Shown piece after piece: positions 1-7,703 of a stretch of 64,000 bases of DNA. The number at the start of each line of letters is the position of its first letter. The first letter of the stretch is position 1. The notes beneath the pieces are model-generated. The model had not been told where the DNA came from and made no database searches. It worked only from the letters and a program-made list of their open reading frames with translations. Source of the DNA: Nocardioides furvisabuli (GTDB lineage Bacteria; Actinomycetota; Actinomycetes; Propionibacteriales; Nocardioidaceae); contig NZ_JAIGQB010000004.1 of assembly GCF_021083185.1 (NCBI RefSeq), forward strand, positions 339,039 through 403,038. Reading direction: 5' to 3'. The position numbers and the translations under genes are program-made.

Positions 1-22
1 GTACACCCGCACCGACCGCTGA
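1..22 (+). CDS. 3' end of an unidentified plus-strand gene (partial)
   Basis: Reading from base 2, the codons end in ...Tyr-Thr-Arg-Thr-Asp-Arg followed by TGA at 20-22. They stop exactly where the converging YgfZ-type gene ends. Only six residues are visible, so no product can be assigned and this may be chance. Confidence 0.25.
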
Positions 23-970
23 CTAGCGCAGCGGGCGCACGTGCAGCCCGACCTCGGGGTCGACGACGACCTCCTGGGCGGCGGGCATCTCGTCGACGGT
101 GAGGGTCGCGTCGACCGGGACGTTGCGCTTCACGAGCGCGAGCGCGATCGGGCCGAGCTCGTGGTGTCGGGCGCTCGAGCCGACGAACCCGATGTCGCGG
201 CCCTCGTACGACACCGGCGACCCCGCAGCGGGGAGGCGGTTCTCCGACCCGTCGAGGTGGAGCAGCGCCAGCCGTCGCGGCGGCCGGCCGAGGGTGTGCA
301 CGCGCGCGACCGTCTCCTGCCCGCGGTAGCACCCCTTCTCGAGGTGCACCGCCGGACCGATCCAGCCGACCTCGTTGGGGATCGTGCGGTGGTCGGTGTC
401 GATGCCCAGGCGCGGCTCGCCGCGCTCGATCCGCAGCGCCTCGAAGGCCCACAGGCCAGCGGCGGGCTCGGCAGCGTCGGCGTACGCCGCCATGCGCTCG
501 CGCGGGACGAGGTCGTAGCGTCCGCCCGTCCGTGACGGAGCCTCACCCGGGCGCCACATGACGGCCAGGTCGTCGACCAGCGCGATCTCGACACGGGTCA
601 TGAACTTCATCCGCTCCAGCCACTCCACCAGGGCGGCTCCGGCGCCGGGCTCGGTGTGGGCGGTGAAGGACTCACCGTCGTCGACGCCGGCGAAGGCGTG
701 CTCGACGTGCCCCTGCGGGCTGAGCACCAGGGCCTGGGTCCACACGCCGGGCGCGAGGCCCTCGAAGTACTGGGTGGTGAGGCTGTGCAGCCAGCTCAGG
801 CGGTCCGGACCGGAGATCCGCAGGACGTCGCGGTGCGACAGGTCCACGAATCCCTCGCCACGGGCCAGGCTGCGCTGCTCGGTGTTGAAGGAGCCGTAGT
901 GCGCGGCGACCGGAGCGTCGATGCCGTCACCGGCGACGGCTCCGGGAAGGGCGAGGAAGGGGCTGGCCAT
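23..970 (-). CDS. ygfZ: YgfZ/GcvT-like folate-binding protein
   Basis: This 315-aa protein belongs to the YgfZ (COG0354) branch of the GcvT fold, tetrahydrofolate-binding proteins that help Fe-S cluster enzymes mature or be repaired. The family signature K-G-C-Y-x-G-Q-E-T is present at about residues 215-223 (LEKGCYRGQETVARVH), including the family's key cysteine. The N-terminal part (LSHRDVLRISGPDRLSWLHSL) matches the GcvT aminomethyltransferase core. Length is normal and the ATG at 968-970 is the natural start. Its 3' end converges on the tail of an upstream plus-strand gene. The next gene upstream on the same strand is a Fur-family regulator, which fits an iron or metal context. Start and family are secure; the physiological client proteins are not shown by sequence. 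Confidence 0.9.
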   Translation of the reverse strand: MASPFLALPGAVAGDGIDAPVAAHYGSFNTEQRSLARGEGFVDLSHRDVLRISGPDRLSWLHSLTTQYFEGLAPGVWTQALVLSPQGHVEHAFAGVDDGESFTAHTEPGAGAALVEWLERMKFMTRVEIALVDDLAVMWRPGEAPSRTGGRYDLVPRERMAAYADAAEPAAGLWAFEALRIERGEPRLGIDTDHRTIPNEVGWIGPAVHLEKGCYRGQETVARVHTLGRPPRRLALLHLDGSENRLPAAGSPVSYEGRDIGFVGSSARHHELGPIALALVKRNVPVDATLTVDEMPAAQEVVVDPEVGLHVRPLR

Positions 971-1008
971 GCCTCGAGTCTAGGTCGCGGCCCCGCGCTT
1001 GCCGGTTT

Positions 1009-1085
1009 CCCCGGCCACCCGGGGAAACTGGAGCTTCACCCCCGAAGTCTCGCACTGGAGGCTTCAGTTTCCCCGGGTGCCCGGG
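1009..1085. repeat. large GC-rich inverted repeat at the fur 3' end
   Basis: Arms of about 28 nt at 1009-1036 and 1058-1085 are nearly perfect reverse complements. Both contain CAGTTTCCCCGGGTG-type sequence and are separated by about 21 nt. The right arm lies inside the last codons of the fur-like gene and the stop codon (1036-1038) lies at the base of the loop side. It could act as a transcription terminator for fur before ygfZ, although no T-run is obvious, or it could be a mobile palindromic element. Confidence 0.6.
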
Positions 1086-1500
1086 GATCCTCCGAGGCGC
1101 AGTCCGCGCAGAGCCCGAAGATCGCGAGGTGCCCGACATCGACGGTGAAGCCGTCCTCGCCCAGCGCGGCGACGAGCGGGGCAACGACCGCGGGGTCGTA
1201 GGAGCGTACGGCGTGGCAGCGGCGGCAGACCGCGTGGACGTGCTCGTGCTCGCGGGTCGAGTGGTAGGTCGGGGCGCGGTCGCTGAGATGGGTGTGGCGC
1301 ACCAGGCCGAGCTCCTCGAGGACCTCGAGGGTGCGGTAGACGGTCGAGGCGTTGACCGAGCTGACCTGGCTGCGCACGTGGGCGAGCACCTCGTCCGGTG
1401 TGGCGTGCCCGAGCTCCTCGACGGCGCGCAGGATCAGCTGCCGCTGAGGGGTGAGGCGCAGCCCCTGCTTGCGCAGCCGGGCGGCGAGGTCGTCGCTCAT
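1036..1500 (-). CDS. Fur-family metal-dependent transcriptional repressor
   Basis: A 154-aa Fur/Zur/Nur-type protein. The winged helix occupies the N-terminal half (LRLTPQRQLILRAVEE, then NASTVYRTLEVLEELGLV as the recognition region). The C-terminal dimerisation half carries His-rich metal ligands (HSTREHEHVHAVCRRC) and two Cys-x2-Cys pairs, CRRC and CADC, expected to bind structural zinc. Proteins of this family repress metal-uptake genes when metal-loaded. Which metal is sensed cannot be read from the sequence. From memory, Streptomyces places its nickel-responsive member Nur in a similar ygfZ/fatty-acid-binding-like neighbourhood, so Nur is a possibility. The last residues are encoded inside a large inverted repeat. 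The gene ends 66 nt before the ygfZ-type start and begins 7 nt from the end of the nitrobindin-like gene, so the three may be one operon. Confidence 0.92.
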   Translation of the reverse strand: MSDDLAARLRKQGLRLTPQRQLILRAVEELGHATPDEVLAHVRSQVSSVNASTVYRTLEVLEELGLVRHTHLSDRAPTYHSTREHEHVHAVCRRCHAVRSYDPAVVAPLVAALGEDGFTVDVGHLAIFGLCADCASEDPRAPGETEASSARLRG

Positions 1501-1507
1501 CGGGGGC

Positions 1508-2002
1508 TCACGCCCGCTGGAGGCGGGCCCAGGTGTGGGGCTGGAGGTCCTGGCCGACCGCGGCCATGTCGTAGGCGTAGAGGAGGTCGCCCTCGACGTT
1601 GCCGTACATGCGCGACCCGCCGGTGACCTCCTTCGCAGTCTCCGTGAAGGACACCCCGGCGGTGTGCATCTCGAGCTTGCCGCCCTCGGCTGCGCCGTAC
1701 CAGACCTCGGAGAAGCCGATGTTGTGTGCCAGGAGCAGCTCGACCTTGCCCGGCTCGGGGCAGCGCAGGAAGCCGGTCTCCATGGCGGCGTCGCGGACGA
1801 ACTCGCCGTCCTCGTCGACGATCCACGCGCGCGACATGTAGTGGAAGAACGGTCGGCCGTCGTGGGTGAAGATCAGCTCCTGGCCGAAGTGGAACTTCTC
1901 GATCGTCGGGTAGTCGCCGTGACCGTTGCCGCGCCAGGTGCCGAGCAGCCACGCCACGGGGCCGCAGTTGGGGTGGAGGTTGTCCGGCAGCTCGAAAGGC
2001 AT
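1508..2002 (-). CDS. nitrobindin-like haem-binding beta-barrel protein (DUF1794)
   Basis: A 164-aa small beta-barrel protein of the nitrobindin / fatty-acid-binding-protein-like family. The family motif G-x-W-x-G-x-G is seen at about residues 21-27 (GTWRGNGHGDYPTI). The C-terminal region holds the His expected to ligate haem (DLQPHTWARLQRA). Family members bind ferric haem and react with nitric oxide or peroxynitrite in the cytoplasm. I chose ATG 2000-2002 (MPFELPDNLHPNCGP) over the upstream in-frame start at 2038, because the extra 12 residues are not family-like and would overlap the divergent DsrE gene. Only 23 nt separate the two start codons, so each promoter must extend into the neighbouring gene. 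It probably shares a transcript with the downstream fur-like gene. Confidence 0.88.
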   Translation of the reverse strand: MPFELPDNLHPNCGPVAWLLGTWRGNGHGDYPTIEKFHFGQELIFTHDGRPFFHYMSRAWIVDEDGEFVRDAAMETGFLRCPEPGKVELLLAHNIGFSEVWYGAAEGGKLEMHTAGVSFTETAKEVTGGSRMYGNVEGDLLYAYDMAAVGQDLQPHTWARLQRA

Positions 2003-2025
2003 GGACGTCACTCTAATGTGAGGCC

Positions 2026-2388
2026 ATGGCTCGAGCACTCGTCGTCAAGGTCACCTGCGGCGCCGAGGACCCCGAGCGCCTCAACCAGGGCTTCACCGTC
2101 GCTGCCGCAGCAGCCGCAGCCGGTGCCCACGTCTCGCTCTGGCTGACCGGCGAGGCCGCGTGGTTCGGCCTACCGGGTCGGGCCGAGGAGTTCCTCCTCG
2201 ACCTCGCCACGCCGCTGGACCAGCTGATGGCCGCGGTGCAGACCAGCGGGACGGTCACCGTCTGCTCGCAGTGCGCGGCGCGGCGCGGGATCGTCGAAGG
2301 CGACCTGCGCGAGGGCATGACCATCGCCGGCGCGGCCGTGTTCGCCGAGCAGGTGCTCGGCGAGGGTGTCCAGGCGCTGGTCTACTGA
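2026..2388 (+). CDS. DsrE-family protein
   Basis: A 120-aa protein with the DsrE/DsrF-like alpha/beta fold (N-terminal strand [19 protein letters not shown], then an alanine-rich helix and [14 protein letters not shown]). A Cys-x2-Cys pair ([10 protein letters not shown], about residues 84-87) could be redox- or sulfur-active. DsrE-type proteins take part in sulfur-carrier trafficking, but many actinobacterial members have no known role. The ATG at 2026 has a short AGG-containing ribosome site. It is divergent from the nitrobindin-like gene with a 23-nt gap and lies just upstream of ppk. Confidence 0.8.
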   Translation: MARALVVKVTCGAEDPERLNQGFTVAAAAAAAGAHVSLWLTGEAAWFGLPGRAEEFLLDLATPLDQLMAAVQTSGTVTVCSQCAARRGIVEGDLREGMTIAGAAVFAEQVLGEGVQALVY

Positions 2389-2394
2389 CGCGTT

Positions 2395-2416
2395 GGTCAT
2401 CCCGCGTTCACCCACC
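2395..2416 (+). promoter_or_regulatory. PHO-box-like PhoP site upstream of ppk
   Basis: Two contiguous 11-bp direct repeats, GGTCATCCCGC (2395-2405) and GTTCACCCACC (2406-2416), lie directly before the ppk start. They resemble the actinobacterial PhoP core repeat G(G/T)TCAYYYRSS known from Streptomyces. The second unit fits at every position and the first has one mismatch. This suggests phosphate-starvation control of ppk. Confidence 0.6.
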
Positions 2417-2434
2417 GGTGCCAGACTTGGACCC

Positions 2435-4612
2435 ATGAACGACCCGGCCACCCTCACCAGCGCTGCCTCACCGTCGGTCGACGAAGGTCCGGTGGCCGAG
2501 CCCTTCGGCCACCCCACGGACACCTTCGACGTCGAGCCGCCCTACACGCCCGACGCCGCCGCCATCGAGGCCGTGGAGAAGTACGACGACCGGTTCATCG
2601 ATCGCGAGATCTCCTGGGTGCACTTCAACCAGCGGGTCCTCGAGCTCGCCGAGGACCCGGACCTGCCGCTGCTCGAGCGGGCCCGCTTCCTCGCGATCTT
2701 CGCCAGCAACCTCGACGAGTTCTTCATGGTCCGCGTCGCGGGCCTCAAGCGCCGGATCGCCGCCGGCGTCGCCGTACGCGCAGCCAGCGGGCTGATGCCG
2801 CGCGAACAGCTCGAGCAGCTCTGGACCAGCAGCCGCGACCTGATGGAGCGCCACGCCCGGGCGCTCGTCGACCTCCTGCCGGAGCTCGGCGGGCACGGCA
2901 TCGAGATCCTGCGCTGGTCCGAGCTCGACCGCGAGGAGCAGAAGGTCTGCAAGAAGCTCTTCAAGGACCGGATCTTCCCCGTCCTCACGCCGCTCGCCGT
3001 CGACCCGGCCCACCCGTTCCCCTACATCTCCGGGCTCTCGCTCAACCTCGCGGTCGTCGTGCGCCACCCCGAGACCGGCACCGAGCACTTCGCGCGGGTC
3101 AAGGTGCCGCCGACCTTCGGTCGCTTCGTCGGCCTGGGCAACCAGCGCTTCGTCCCCATCGAGGACGTTATCGGCGAGCACCTCAAGAAGCTCTTCCCCG
3201 GCATGGACGTGCTCGGCGCCCACACCTTCCGGGTCACCCGCAACGAGGACCTCGAGGTCGAGGAGGACGACGCCGAGAACCTCCTCAAGGCGCTCGAGAA
3301 GGAGCTCCAGCGGCGCCGCTTCGGCCCGCCCGTGCGCCTCGAGGTCGAGCAGTCGATGGACCCCAAGGTCCTGGACCTCCTGGTCTCCGAGCTCGGCGTG
3401 GGGCGTGACGAGGTCGTCTCGCTGCCCGGGCCCCTCGACCTCACCGGCCTGCACTCCATCGCCGACCTGCCGCGCGACGACCTCAAGTACGCCGCGTTCC
3501 TGCCGACCACGCACCCGAGCCTGGCCGAGGTCGAGTCGTCCTCCCCCGTCGACGTCTTCGACTCGGTGGCGCGCCACGACGTGCTGCTGCACCACCCCTA
3601 CGACTCGTTCGCCACGTCCGTCCAGCGCTTCCTCGAGCAGGCCGCCGCCGACCCGCACGTCCTGGCGATCAAGCAGACCCTCTACCGCACCTCCGGCGAC
3701 AGCCCGATCATCGAGGCGCTCATCGACGCCGCCGAGGCCGGCAAGCAGGTGCTGGTCATCGTCGAGATCAAGGCGCGCTTCGACGAGCAGGCCAACATCC
3801 GCTGGGCCCGCAAGCTCGAGCAGGCCGGCTGCCACGTCGTCTACGGCCTCGTCGGCCTCAAGACCCACTGCAAGCTGTCGATGGTGGTGCGTGACGAGCC
3901 CGACGGCATCCGCCGCTACGTCCACCTCGGCACGGGCAACTACAACCCGAAGACCGCCCGCGTCTACGAGGACCTCGGCCTGCTCACCGCCAACCCGGAG
4001 ATCGGCGAGGACGTCGCGCTGCTCTTCAACAACCTCTCGGGCATCAGCCGCAACCGGACCTACGACCACCTCCTCGTCGCACCGCACAGCGTGCGCGAGG
4101 GGCTCATCGCCCAGATCCACCAGGAGATCGCCCACCACCAGGCCGGCCGGCCCGCCGGGATCCGGATCAAGGCGAACTCGGTGGTCGACGAGGCGGTGAT
4201 CGACGCGCTCTACCTCGCCTCGCAGGAGGGCGTGCGCGTCGAGCTGGTGATCCGCGGCATCTGCGCGCTGCGACCCGGCGTACCCGGCCTGTCGGAGACC
4301 GTGCGGGTGCGCTCGATCCTGGGCAGGTTCCTCGAGCACAGCCGGGTGTTCTGGTTCGACAACGGTGGCGAGCCGGCGGCGTGGATCGGCTCGGCCGACA
4401 TGATGCACCGCAACCTCGACCGCCGCGTGGAGGTGCTCGTACGCCTGCGCGACCCGCACGTGGTCGACCAGGTGGGGGCACTGCTCGACCTGTCGCTCGA
4501 CCCGGGCACCACCGGGTGGGAGCTGGGCTCGGACGGCGAGTGGCGCCTCCAGGTCGGAGAGCGCCACCTCCACGACGAGCTGATCGCCCGGCAGCGCAGC
4601 CGCCGCCGCTGA
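2435..4612 (+). CDS. ppk: polyphosphate kinase PPK1
   Basis: This 725-aa protein reversibly polymerises the gamma-phosphate of ATP into polyphosphate. All PPK1 regions are present: the N-terminal domain ([20 protein letters not shown]), the head domain, and the two phospholipase-D-like C-terminal domains. The autophosphorylated histidine is expected in [11 protein letters not shown] (His at about residue 497). The second conserved histidine is in [15 protein letters not shown] (about residue 658). I chose ATG 2435 because it follows the PHO-box-like repeats and matches the usual N-terminal length; the open frame extends 23 codons further upstream. It sits with pit and pst genes and a MutT1-type gene, a common actinobacterial phosphate cluster. 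In Streptomyces, ppk is PhoP-regulated, which fits the upstream repeats. Confidence 0.97.
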   Translation: MNDPATLTSAASPSVDEGPVAEPFGHPTDTFDVEPPYTPDAAAIEAVEKYDDRFIDREISWVHFNQRVLELAEDPDLPLLERARFLAIFASNLDEFFMVRVAGLKRRIAAGVAVRAASGLMPREQLEQLWTSSRDLMERHARALVDLLPELGGHGIEILRWSELDREEQKVCKKLFKDRIFPVLTPLAVDPAHPFPYISGLSLNLAVVVRHPETGTEHFARVKVPPTFGRFVGLGNQRFVPIEDVIGEHLKKLFPGMDVLGAHTFRVTRNEDLEVEEDDAENLLKALEKELQRRRFGPPVRLEVEQSMDPKVLDLLVSELGVGRDEVVSLPGPLDLTGLHSIADLPRDDLKYAAFLPTTHPSLAEVESSSPVDVFDSVARHDVLLHHPYDSFATSVQRFLEQAAADPHVLAIKQTLYRTSGDSPIIEALIDAAEAGKQVLVIVEIKARFDEQANIRWARKLEQAGCHVVYGLVGLKTHCKLSMVVRDEPDGIRRYVHLGTGNYNPKTARVYEDLGLLTANPEIGEDVALLFNNLSGISRNRTYDHLLVAPHSVREGLIAQIHQEIAHHQAGRPAGIRIKANSVVDEAVIDALYLASQEGVRVELVIRGICALRPGVPGLSETVRVRSILGRFLEHSRVFWFDNGGEPAAWIGSADMMHRNLDRRVEVLVRLRDPHVVDQVGALLDLSLDPGTTGWELGSDGEWRLQVGERHLHDELIARQRSRRR

Positions 4613-4650
4613 GCGCCGCGTCACACCTGCCCGGCGACGTACGCCGCAAC

Positions 4651-4722
4651 TTGCGTCGGAAGGCCGCCGACCCCCTAGCATGAACCACGGTTCATCCGCC
4701 CCCCGTTCGGAGTTCACCGTGC
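4651..4722 (+). promoter_or_regulatory. promoter and operator region of the DUF47-pit operon
   Basis: A -35-like TTGCGT (4651-4656) and -10-like TAGCAT (4676-4681), 19 bp apart, place transcription start near 4688. A perfect inverted repeat, ATGAAC-CACG-GTTCAT (4680-4695), overlaps the -10 and start. PHO-type units GTTCATCCGCC (4690-4700) and GTTCACCGTGC (4712-4722) are exactly 22 bp apart with a poor middle unit. Together they suggest phosphate control. The position is unusual because the repeats lie over and downstream of the promoter. Confidence 0.45.
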
Positions 4723-5336
4723 GTTTGAAGTTCCGCCCTGTCGACAGCTCGTTCTACGACCTCTTCAGCGAGGCAGCCAACCACCTCGTCGTCGGCTCCC
4801 AGCTCCTCAACGAGATGCTGTCGGTCGGCAGCTCCAAGGCCGAGGTCGCCCAGCGCATGCGCGAGGCCGAGCACGCCGCGGACGAGACCACCCACTCGAT
4901 CATCCGGCGCGTGAACAGCACCTTCGTCACGCCCTTCGACCGCGAGGACATCTACGCCCTCGCCTCGGCGCTCGACGACGTCATGGACATGATGGACGAG
5001 GCCGTCGACCTGGTCCTCCTCTACGAGGTGACCTCGCTGCCGCCGGAGACCACCCAGCAGGTCGAGGTCCTCCAGCGCTGCGCCGAGCTCACCGCCGCGG
5101 CGATGCCGTCGCTGGAGACGATGGGCAAGCTCGACGAGTACTGGATCGAGATCAACCGGCTCGAGAACACCGGCGACAAGTCCTACCGCCGCATCCTCGC
5201 CGACCTCTTCAGCGGTGAGCTCGAGGCGCTCGAGGTGATGAAGCTCAAGGACGTCGTGGAGTCCCTCGAGGGGGCGATCGACGCCTTCGAGAAGGTCGCC
5301 AACATCGTGGAGCAGATCGCCGTCAAGGAGTCGTAA
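4719..5336 (+). CDS. DUF47 PhoU-like phosphate transport regulator
   Basis: A 205-aa all-helical protein of the DUF47/PhoU-like family, the usual partner of Pit phosphate transporters. It is thought to gate or regulate the transporter at the membrane's cytoplasmic face. Seen in the sequence are the typical opening (RLKFRPVDSSFYDLFSEAANHLVVG) and repeated acidic helices with E/D-x3-D metal-binding clusters (ALDDVMDMMDEAVDLV; DKSYRRILADLF). I prefer the GTG start at 4719, preceded by CGGAG, over ATG 4680, because 4680 lies inside the predicted -10 hexamer. It is followed 5 nt later by pit, whose ribosome site AAGGAG is within this gene's last codons, so the two are coupled. Confidence 0.9.
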   Translation: MRLKFRPVDSSFYDLFSEAANHLVVGSQLLNEMLSVGSSKAEVAQRMREAEHAADETTHSIIRRVNSTFVTPFDREDIYALASALDDVMDMMDEAVDLVLLYEVTSLPPETTQQVEVLQRCAELTAAAMPSLETMGKLDEYWIEINRLENTGDKSYRRILADLFSGELEALEVMKLKDVVESLEGAIDAFEKVANIVEQIAVKES

Positions 5337-5341
5337 GCCTG

Positions 5342-6337
5342 ATGGAGATCGGGATCATCATCGCGGTCGTCGTCGTCGCCCTGGTGTTCGACTACACCAA
5401 CGGCTTCCACGACGCCGCCAACGCCATCGCGACGTCCGTCTCGACGGGCGCCCTCAAGCCGCGCGTCGCGCTGGCCATGGCCGCCGTCATGAACTTCGTC
5501 GGCGCCTTCCTCGGCCAGAAGGTCGCCCAGACCGTCTCGGAGACGATCGACCCCGGCACCGGGAGCCATGCGCTCGTGATCGTGATGTGCGGCCTCCTCG
5601 GCGCCATCACCTGGAACCTGATCACCTGGTACTACGGCCTGCCGTCGTCGTCCTCGCACGCCCTCATCGGCGGCCTCGTCGGCTCCGCGGTCGCCGCGGG
5701 CGCCACGGCCAACTGGGGCGTCGTGCTGGAGAAGGTCGTCATCCCGATGCTCCTCTCCCCGCTGGTCGCCTTCTCCCTCGGCTTCGCGGTGATGGTGGCG
5801 ATCATGTGGATCTTCCGCAACGCCAACCCCGGTCGCGCCAACCGGGGCTTCAAGATCGCTCAGACGATCTCCGCGGCTGCGATGGCGCTCGGCCACGGCC
5901 TCCAGGACGCTCAGAAGACGATGGGCGTGATCTTCCTGGCGTTGCTCGCCGGCGGCTACGTCGGTGCCGACGACCCGCTCCCGCTGTGGGTCATCATCGC
6001 CGCGGCCGCCGCGATCTCCGCCGGCACCTACTCCGGCGGCTGGCGCATCATGCGCACCCTCGGCCGTCGCATCATCCACCTCGACCCGCCCCGCGGCTTT
6101 GCGGCCGAGTCGGTGGCCGCGTCGGTGCTCTACTCGACGGCGTACGTCTTCGAGGCGCCGATCTCGACCACCCACACCATCACGTCCGCGGTCATGGGCG
6201 TCGGCGCGACCAAGCGCCTGTCCGCCGTGCGCTGGGGCGTGGCGAAGTCGATCCTCACCGCCTGGGTGCTGACCTTCCCGGCCGCCGGCTTCGCCGCCGC
6301 GGTCTGCTACTGGGTGGCGCGCCTCTTCCTGCCCTGA
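5342..6337 (+). CDS. pit: low-affinity inorganic phosphate transporter, PiT family
   Basis: A 331-aa integral membrane protein of the PiT family, which moves metal-phosphate using the proton gradient. The duplicated family signature is visible near the N-terminus (FDYTNGFHDAANAIATSVST) and again in the second half (FEAPISTTHTITSAVMGVGATK). About ten hydrophobic segments fit the known topology. ATG 5342 overlaps the coding end of the DUF47 gene's ribosome site, giving an operon of two. A 44-nt palindrome starts 27 nt after the stop and may terminate transcription. Confidence 0.95.
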   Translation: MEIGIIIAVVVVALVFDYTNGFHDAANAIATSVSTGALKPRVALAMAAVMNFVGAFLGQKVAQTVSETIDPGTGSHALVIVMCGLLGAITWNLITWYYGLPSSSSHALIGGLVGSAVAAGATANWGVVLEKVVIPMLLSPLVAFSLGFAVMVAIMWIFRNANPGRANRGFKIAQTISAAAMALGHGLQDAQKTMGVIFLALLAGGYVGADDPLPLWVIIAAAAAISAGTYSGGWRIMRTLGRRIIHLDPPRGFAAESVAASVLYSTAYVFEAPISTTHTITSAVMGVGATKRLSAVRWGVAKSILTAWVLTFPAAGFAAAVCYWVARLFLP

Positions 6338-6364
6338 GGTCGGCCCTCGGGCTGACCGTCGCCT

Positions 6365-6408
6365 GCGTCATACGTTCCCGCACCTATCCGTGCGGGATCG
6401 TATGACGC
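6365..6408. repeat. 44-nt palindrome, copy 1
   Basis: Starts GCGTCATACG and ends with its reverse complement CGTATGACGC. Inner arms are TCCCGCAC and GTGCGGGA around a six-base loop. It is the same length and outline as copies at 6439 and 7606. It sits just after pit and could act as a bidirectional terminator. Confidence 0.8.
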
Positions 6409-6438
6409 TCGGGGCACCGGCCGGGGGCGGGTCTGCCT

Positions 6439-6482
6439 GCGTCATACGAAGGCGCACTCATGGGTGCGGCAACGCATGACGC
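6439..6482. repeat. 44-nt palindrome, copy 2 (inner arms decayed)
   Basis: Outer arms GCGTCATACG and CGCATGACGC match copies 1 and 3 with one mismatch. The inner stem has several mismatches, so this copy folds less well. It lies 30 nt after copy 1 and just before the 3' end of the DUF559 gene. Confidence 0.75.
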
Positions 6483-6520
6483 TGAGCGGCGCCGACAGAC
6501 CGAACCGGCGTACGCCGCCC

Positions 6521-7519
6521 TCACGCCGCTGGCCCCAGCCCCGACCAACCCGCCTCGACCAGCGCCCGCTCGATCTGGGCGAAGAACTCGTCGGCCGCGA
6601 CACGGAGCCCGAGGACCGGGAGCCGGAGCACGGTGAGGTGGTCGAGCGTCACGTCGTTGTGGCGCAGGGCATCGGCGACGACTTCCTGCGCCAGCGCGTG
6701 CTGGATCCCGTCGACCTCGACGACCACGCCCCACTCCTCCCACACGACGTCCAGGTAGTGGCGACCGTCGGCACCGCGACGTACGACCTGACGCGTCGGC
6801 TCGGGGAAGCCCCGCCTTCGGCACTCGCGGGCGAAGTCGAGCTCGGCGAGGCTGTGCACGCCACCGAGCAGGTCCGTCACCAGGTCGGTGAGGAACGCCA
6901 GGCGGCGGTCCCGCTTCACCTGGAGCAACGCCTGCCCGATCCGATCGGCCGGCGCGATGCCCTGCTGGACGACCATGGTCATCAGGAGGGCGGCCTGGCG
7001 GTCACTCCGCGCCCACAGGGCACCGCGCACGGCGGCGACCTCCGGACGCGTCCGCGGCGTGCCTGCGCCCCCAGCGAGGTCGTCGACCCGCCACCGTCGC
7101 GTCTGGCGTACGTCGACGAGCGCGTCGCGGAACACCCGGGCGCCGCGCGGGACCGAGACCCGGTGTCGGTCGACGTCGAACCCGGTGAGGCCTGCCGCGA
7201 CCAACGCCGAGGCGCCGTCCAGCCGGGCACGAGGACCACCCGACAGCTGGGCGGCCCACAGCTTCGTCTGGAGGGCCATCGGCCCGGTGTGCACGACCAG
7301 GACGTGCCGCCCGACGCGCTGCCACCGCCCCGCGCGGACGTTCGCACGGACCTCCGCCCTGCTGAGCCCGGCGGCGTACAGCTGGCGACGGGACACCGCC
7401 GACCCCTGGTCGCGCCCCAGGCGTTCGGCCCGCCGGCGTCTGGCGGCTCTCAGGGAGGCGGTGCGGGGCGTCCGTTCGGTCACCCCTCCACGGTCGGCGC
7501 GCGGCTCGTCGTACGCCAC
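6521..7519 (-). CDS. DUF559 (Vsr-like) domain protein with AbiEi-type N-terminus
   Basis: A 332-aa protein. The N-terminal third has a helix-turn-helix-like segment (VSRRQLYAAGLSRAEVRANVRAGRWQRVGRHV) of the kind annotated as type IV TA AbiEi-like. The C-terminal third is a DUF559/Vsr-type nuclease domain: LDVVWEEWGVVVEVDGIQHA supplies the D...E-x-D-G core and histidine, followed by HNDVTLDHLTVLRLPVLGLR. Such proteins are very common and multicopy in Nocardioides and relatives, with unknown function. The start is uncertain: GTG 7519 is used, but a GTG at 7480 is also possible and no good ribosome site is seen for either. The gene interrupts the phosphate block and is bracketed by three copies of a 44-nt palindrome, which suggests it moved in as a unit. 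Confidence 0.75.
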   Translation of the reverse strand: MAYDEPRADRGGVTERTPRTASLRAARRRRAERLGRDQGSAVSRRQLYAAGLSRAEVRANVRAGRWQRVGRHVLVVHTGPMALQTKLWAAQLSGGPRARLDGASALVAAGLTGFDVDRHRVSVPRGARVFRDALVDVRQTRRWRVDDLAGGAGTPRTRPEVAAVRGALWARSDRQAALLMTMVVQQGIAPADRIGQALLQVKRDRRLAFLTDLVTDLLGGVHSLAELDFARECRRRGFPEPTRQVVRRGADGRHYLDVVWEEWGVVVEVDGIQHALAQEVVADALRHNDVTLDHLTVLRLPVLGLRVAADEFFAQIERALVEAGWSGLGPAA

Positions 7520-7605
7520 GAGGAGGCCGCGGACCTGTGGAACACCCTCGCTCGGCGGCGCCTGTGGAGGGTTGCTGGCCCGTCACCCCTGCCCGGCCCT
7601 GCCGA

Positions 7606-7649
7606 GCGTCATGCGAACCCGCACGGATGGGTGCGGGTTCGTATGACGC
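7606..7649. repeat. 44-nt palindrome, copy 3
   Basis: The best-formed copy: outer arms GCGTCATGCG and CGTATGACGC, inner arms AACCCGCAC and GTGCGGGTT, six-base loop. It lies between the 5' side of the DUF559 gene and the 3' end of pstB, so it may terminate the pst operon. Confidence 0.8.
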
Positions 7650-7703
7650 AGAGGCGGGCGGCAGACCGACCCCGACACACGAGCGCTGGGTACCCGGGAC
7701 GAC

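Noticed and set aside
2468..4717. 749-aa open frame antisense to ppk
   Set aside because: It mirrors the ppk codons, and its composition (Val/Asp/Glu/Leu runs) is the typical reverse-frame shadow of a GC-rich gene.
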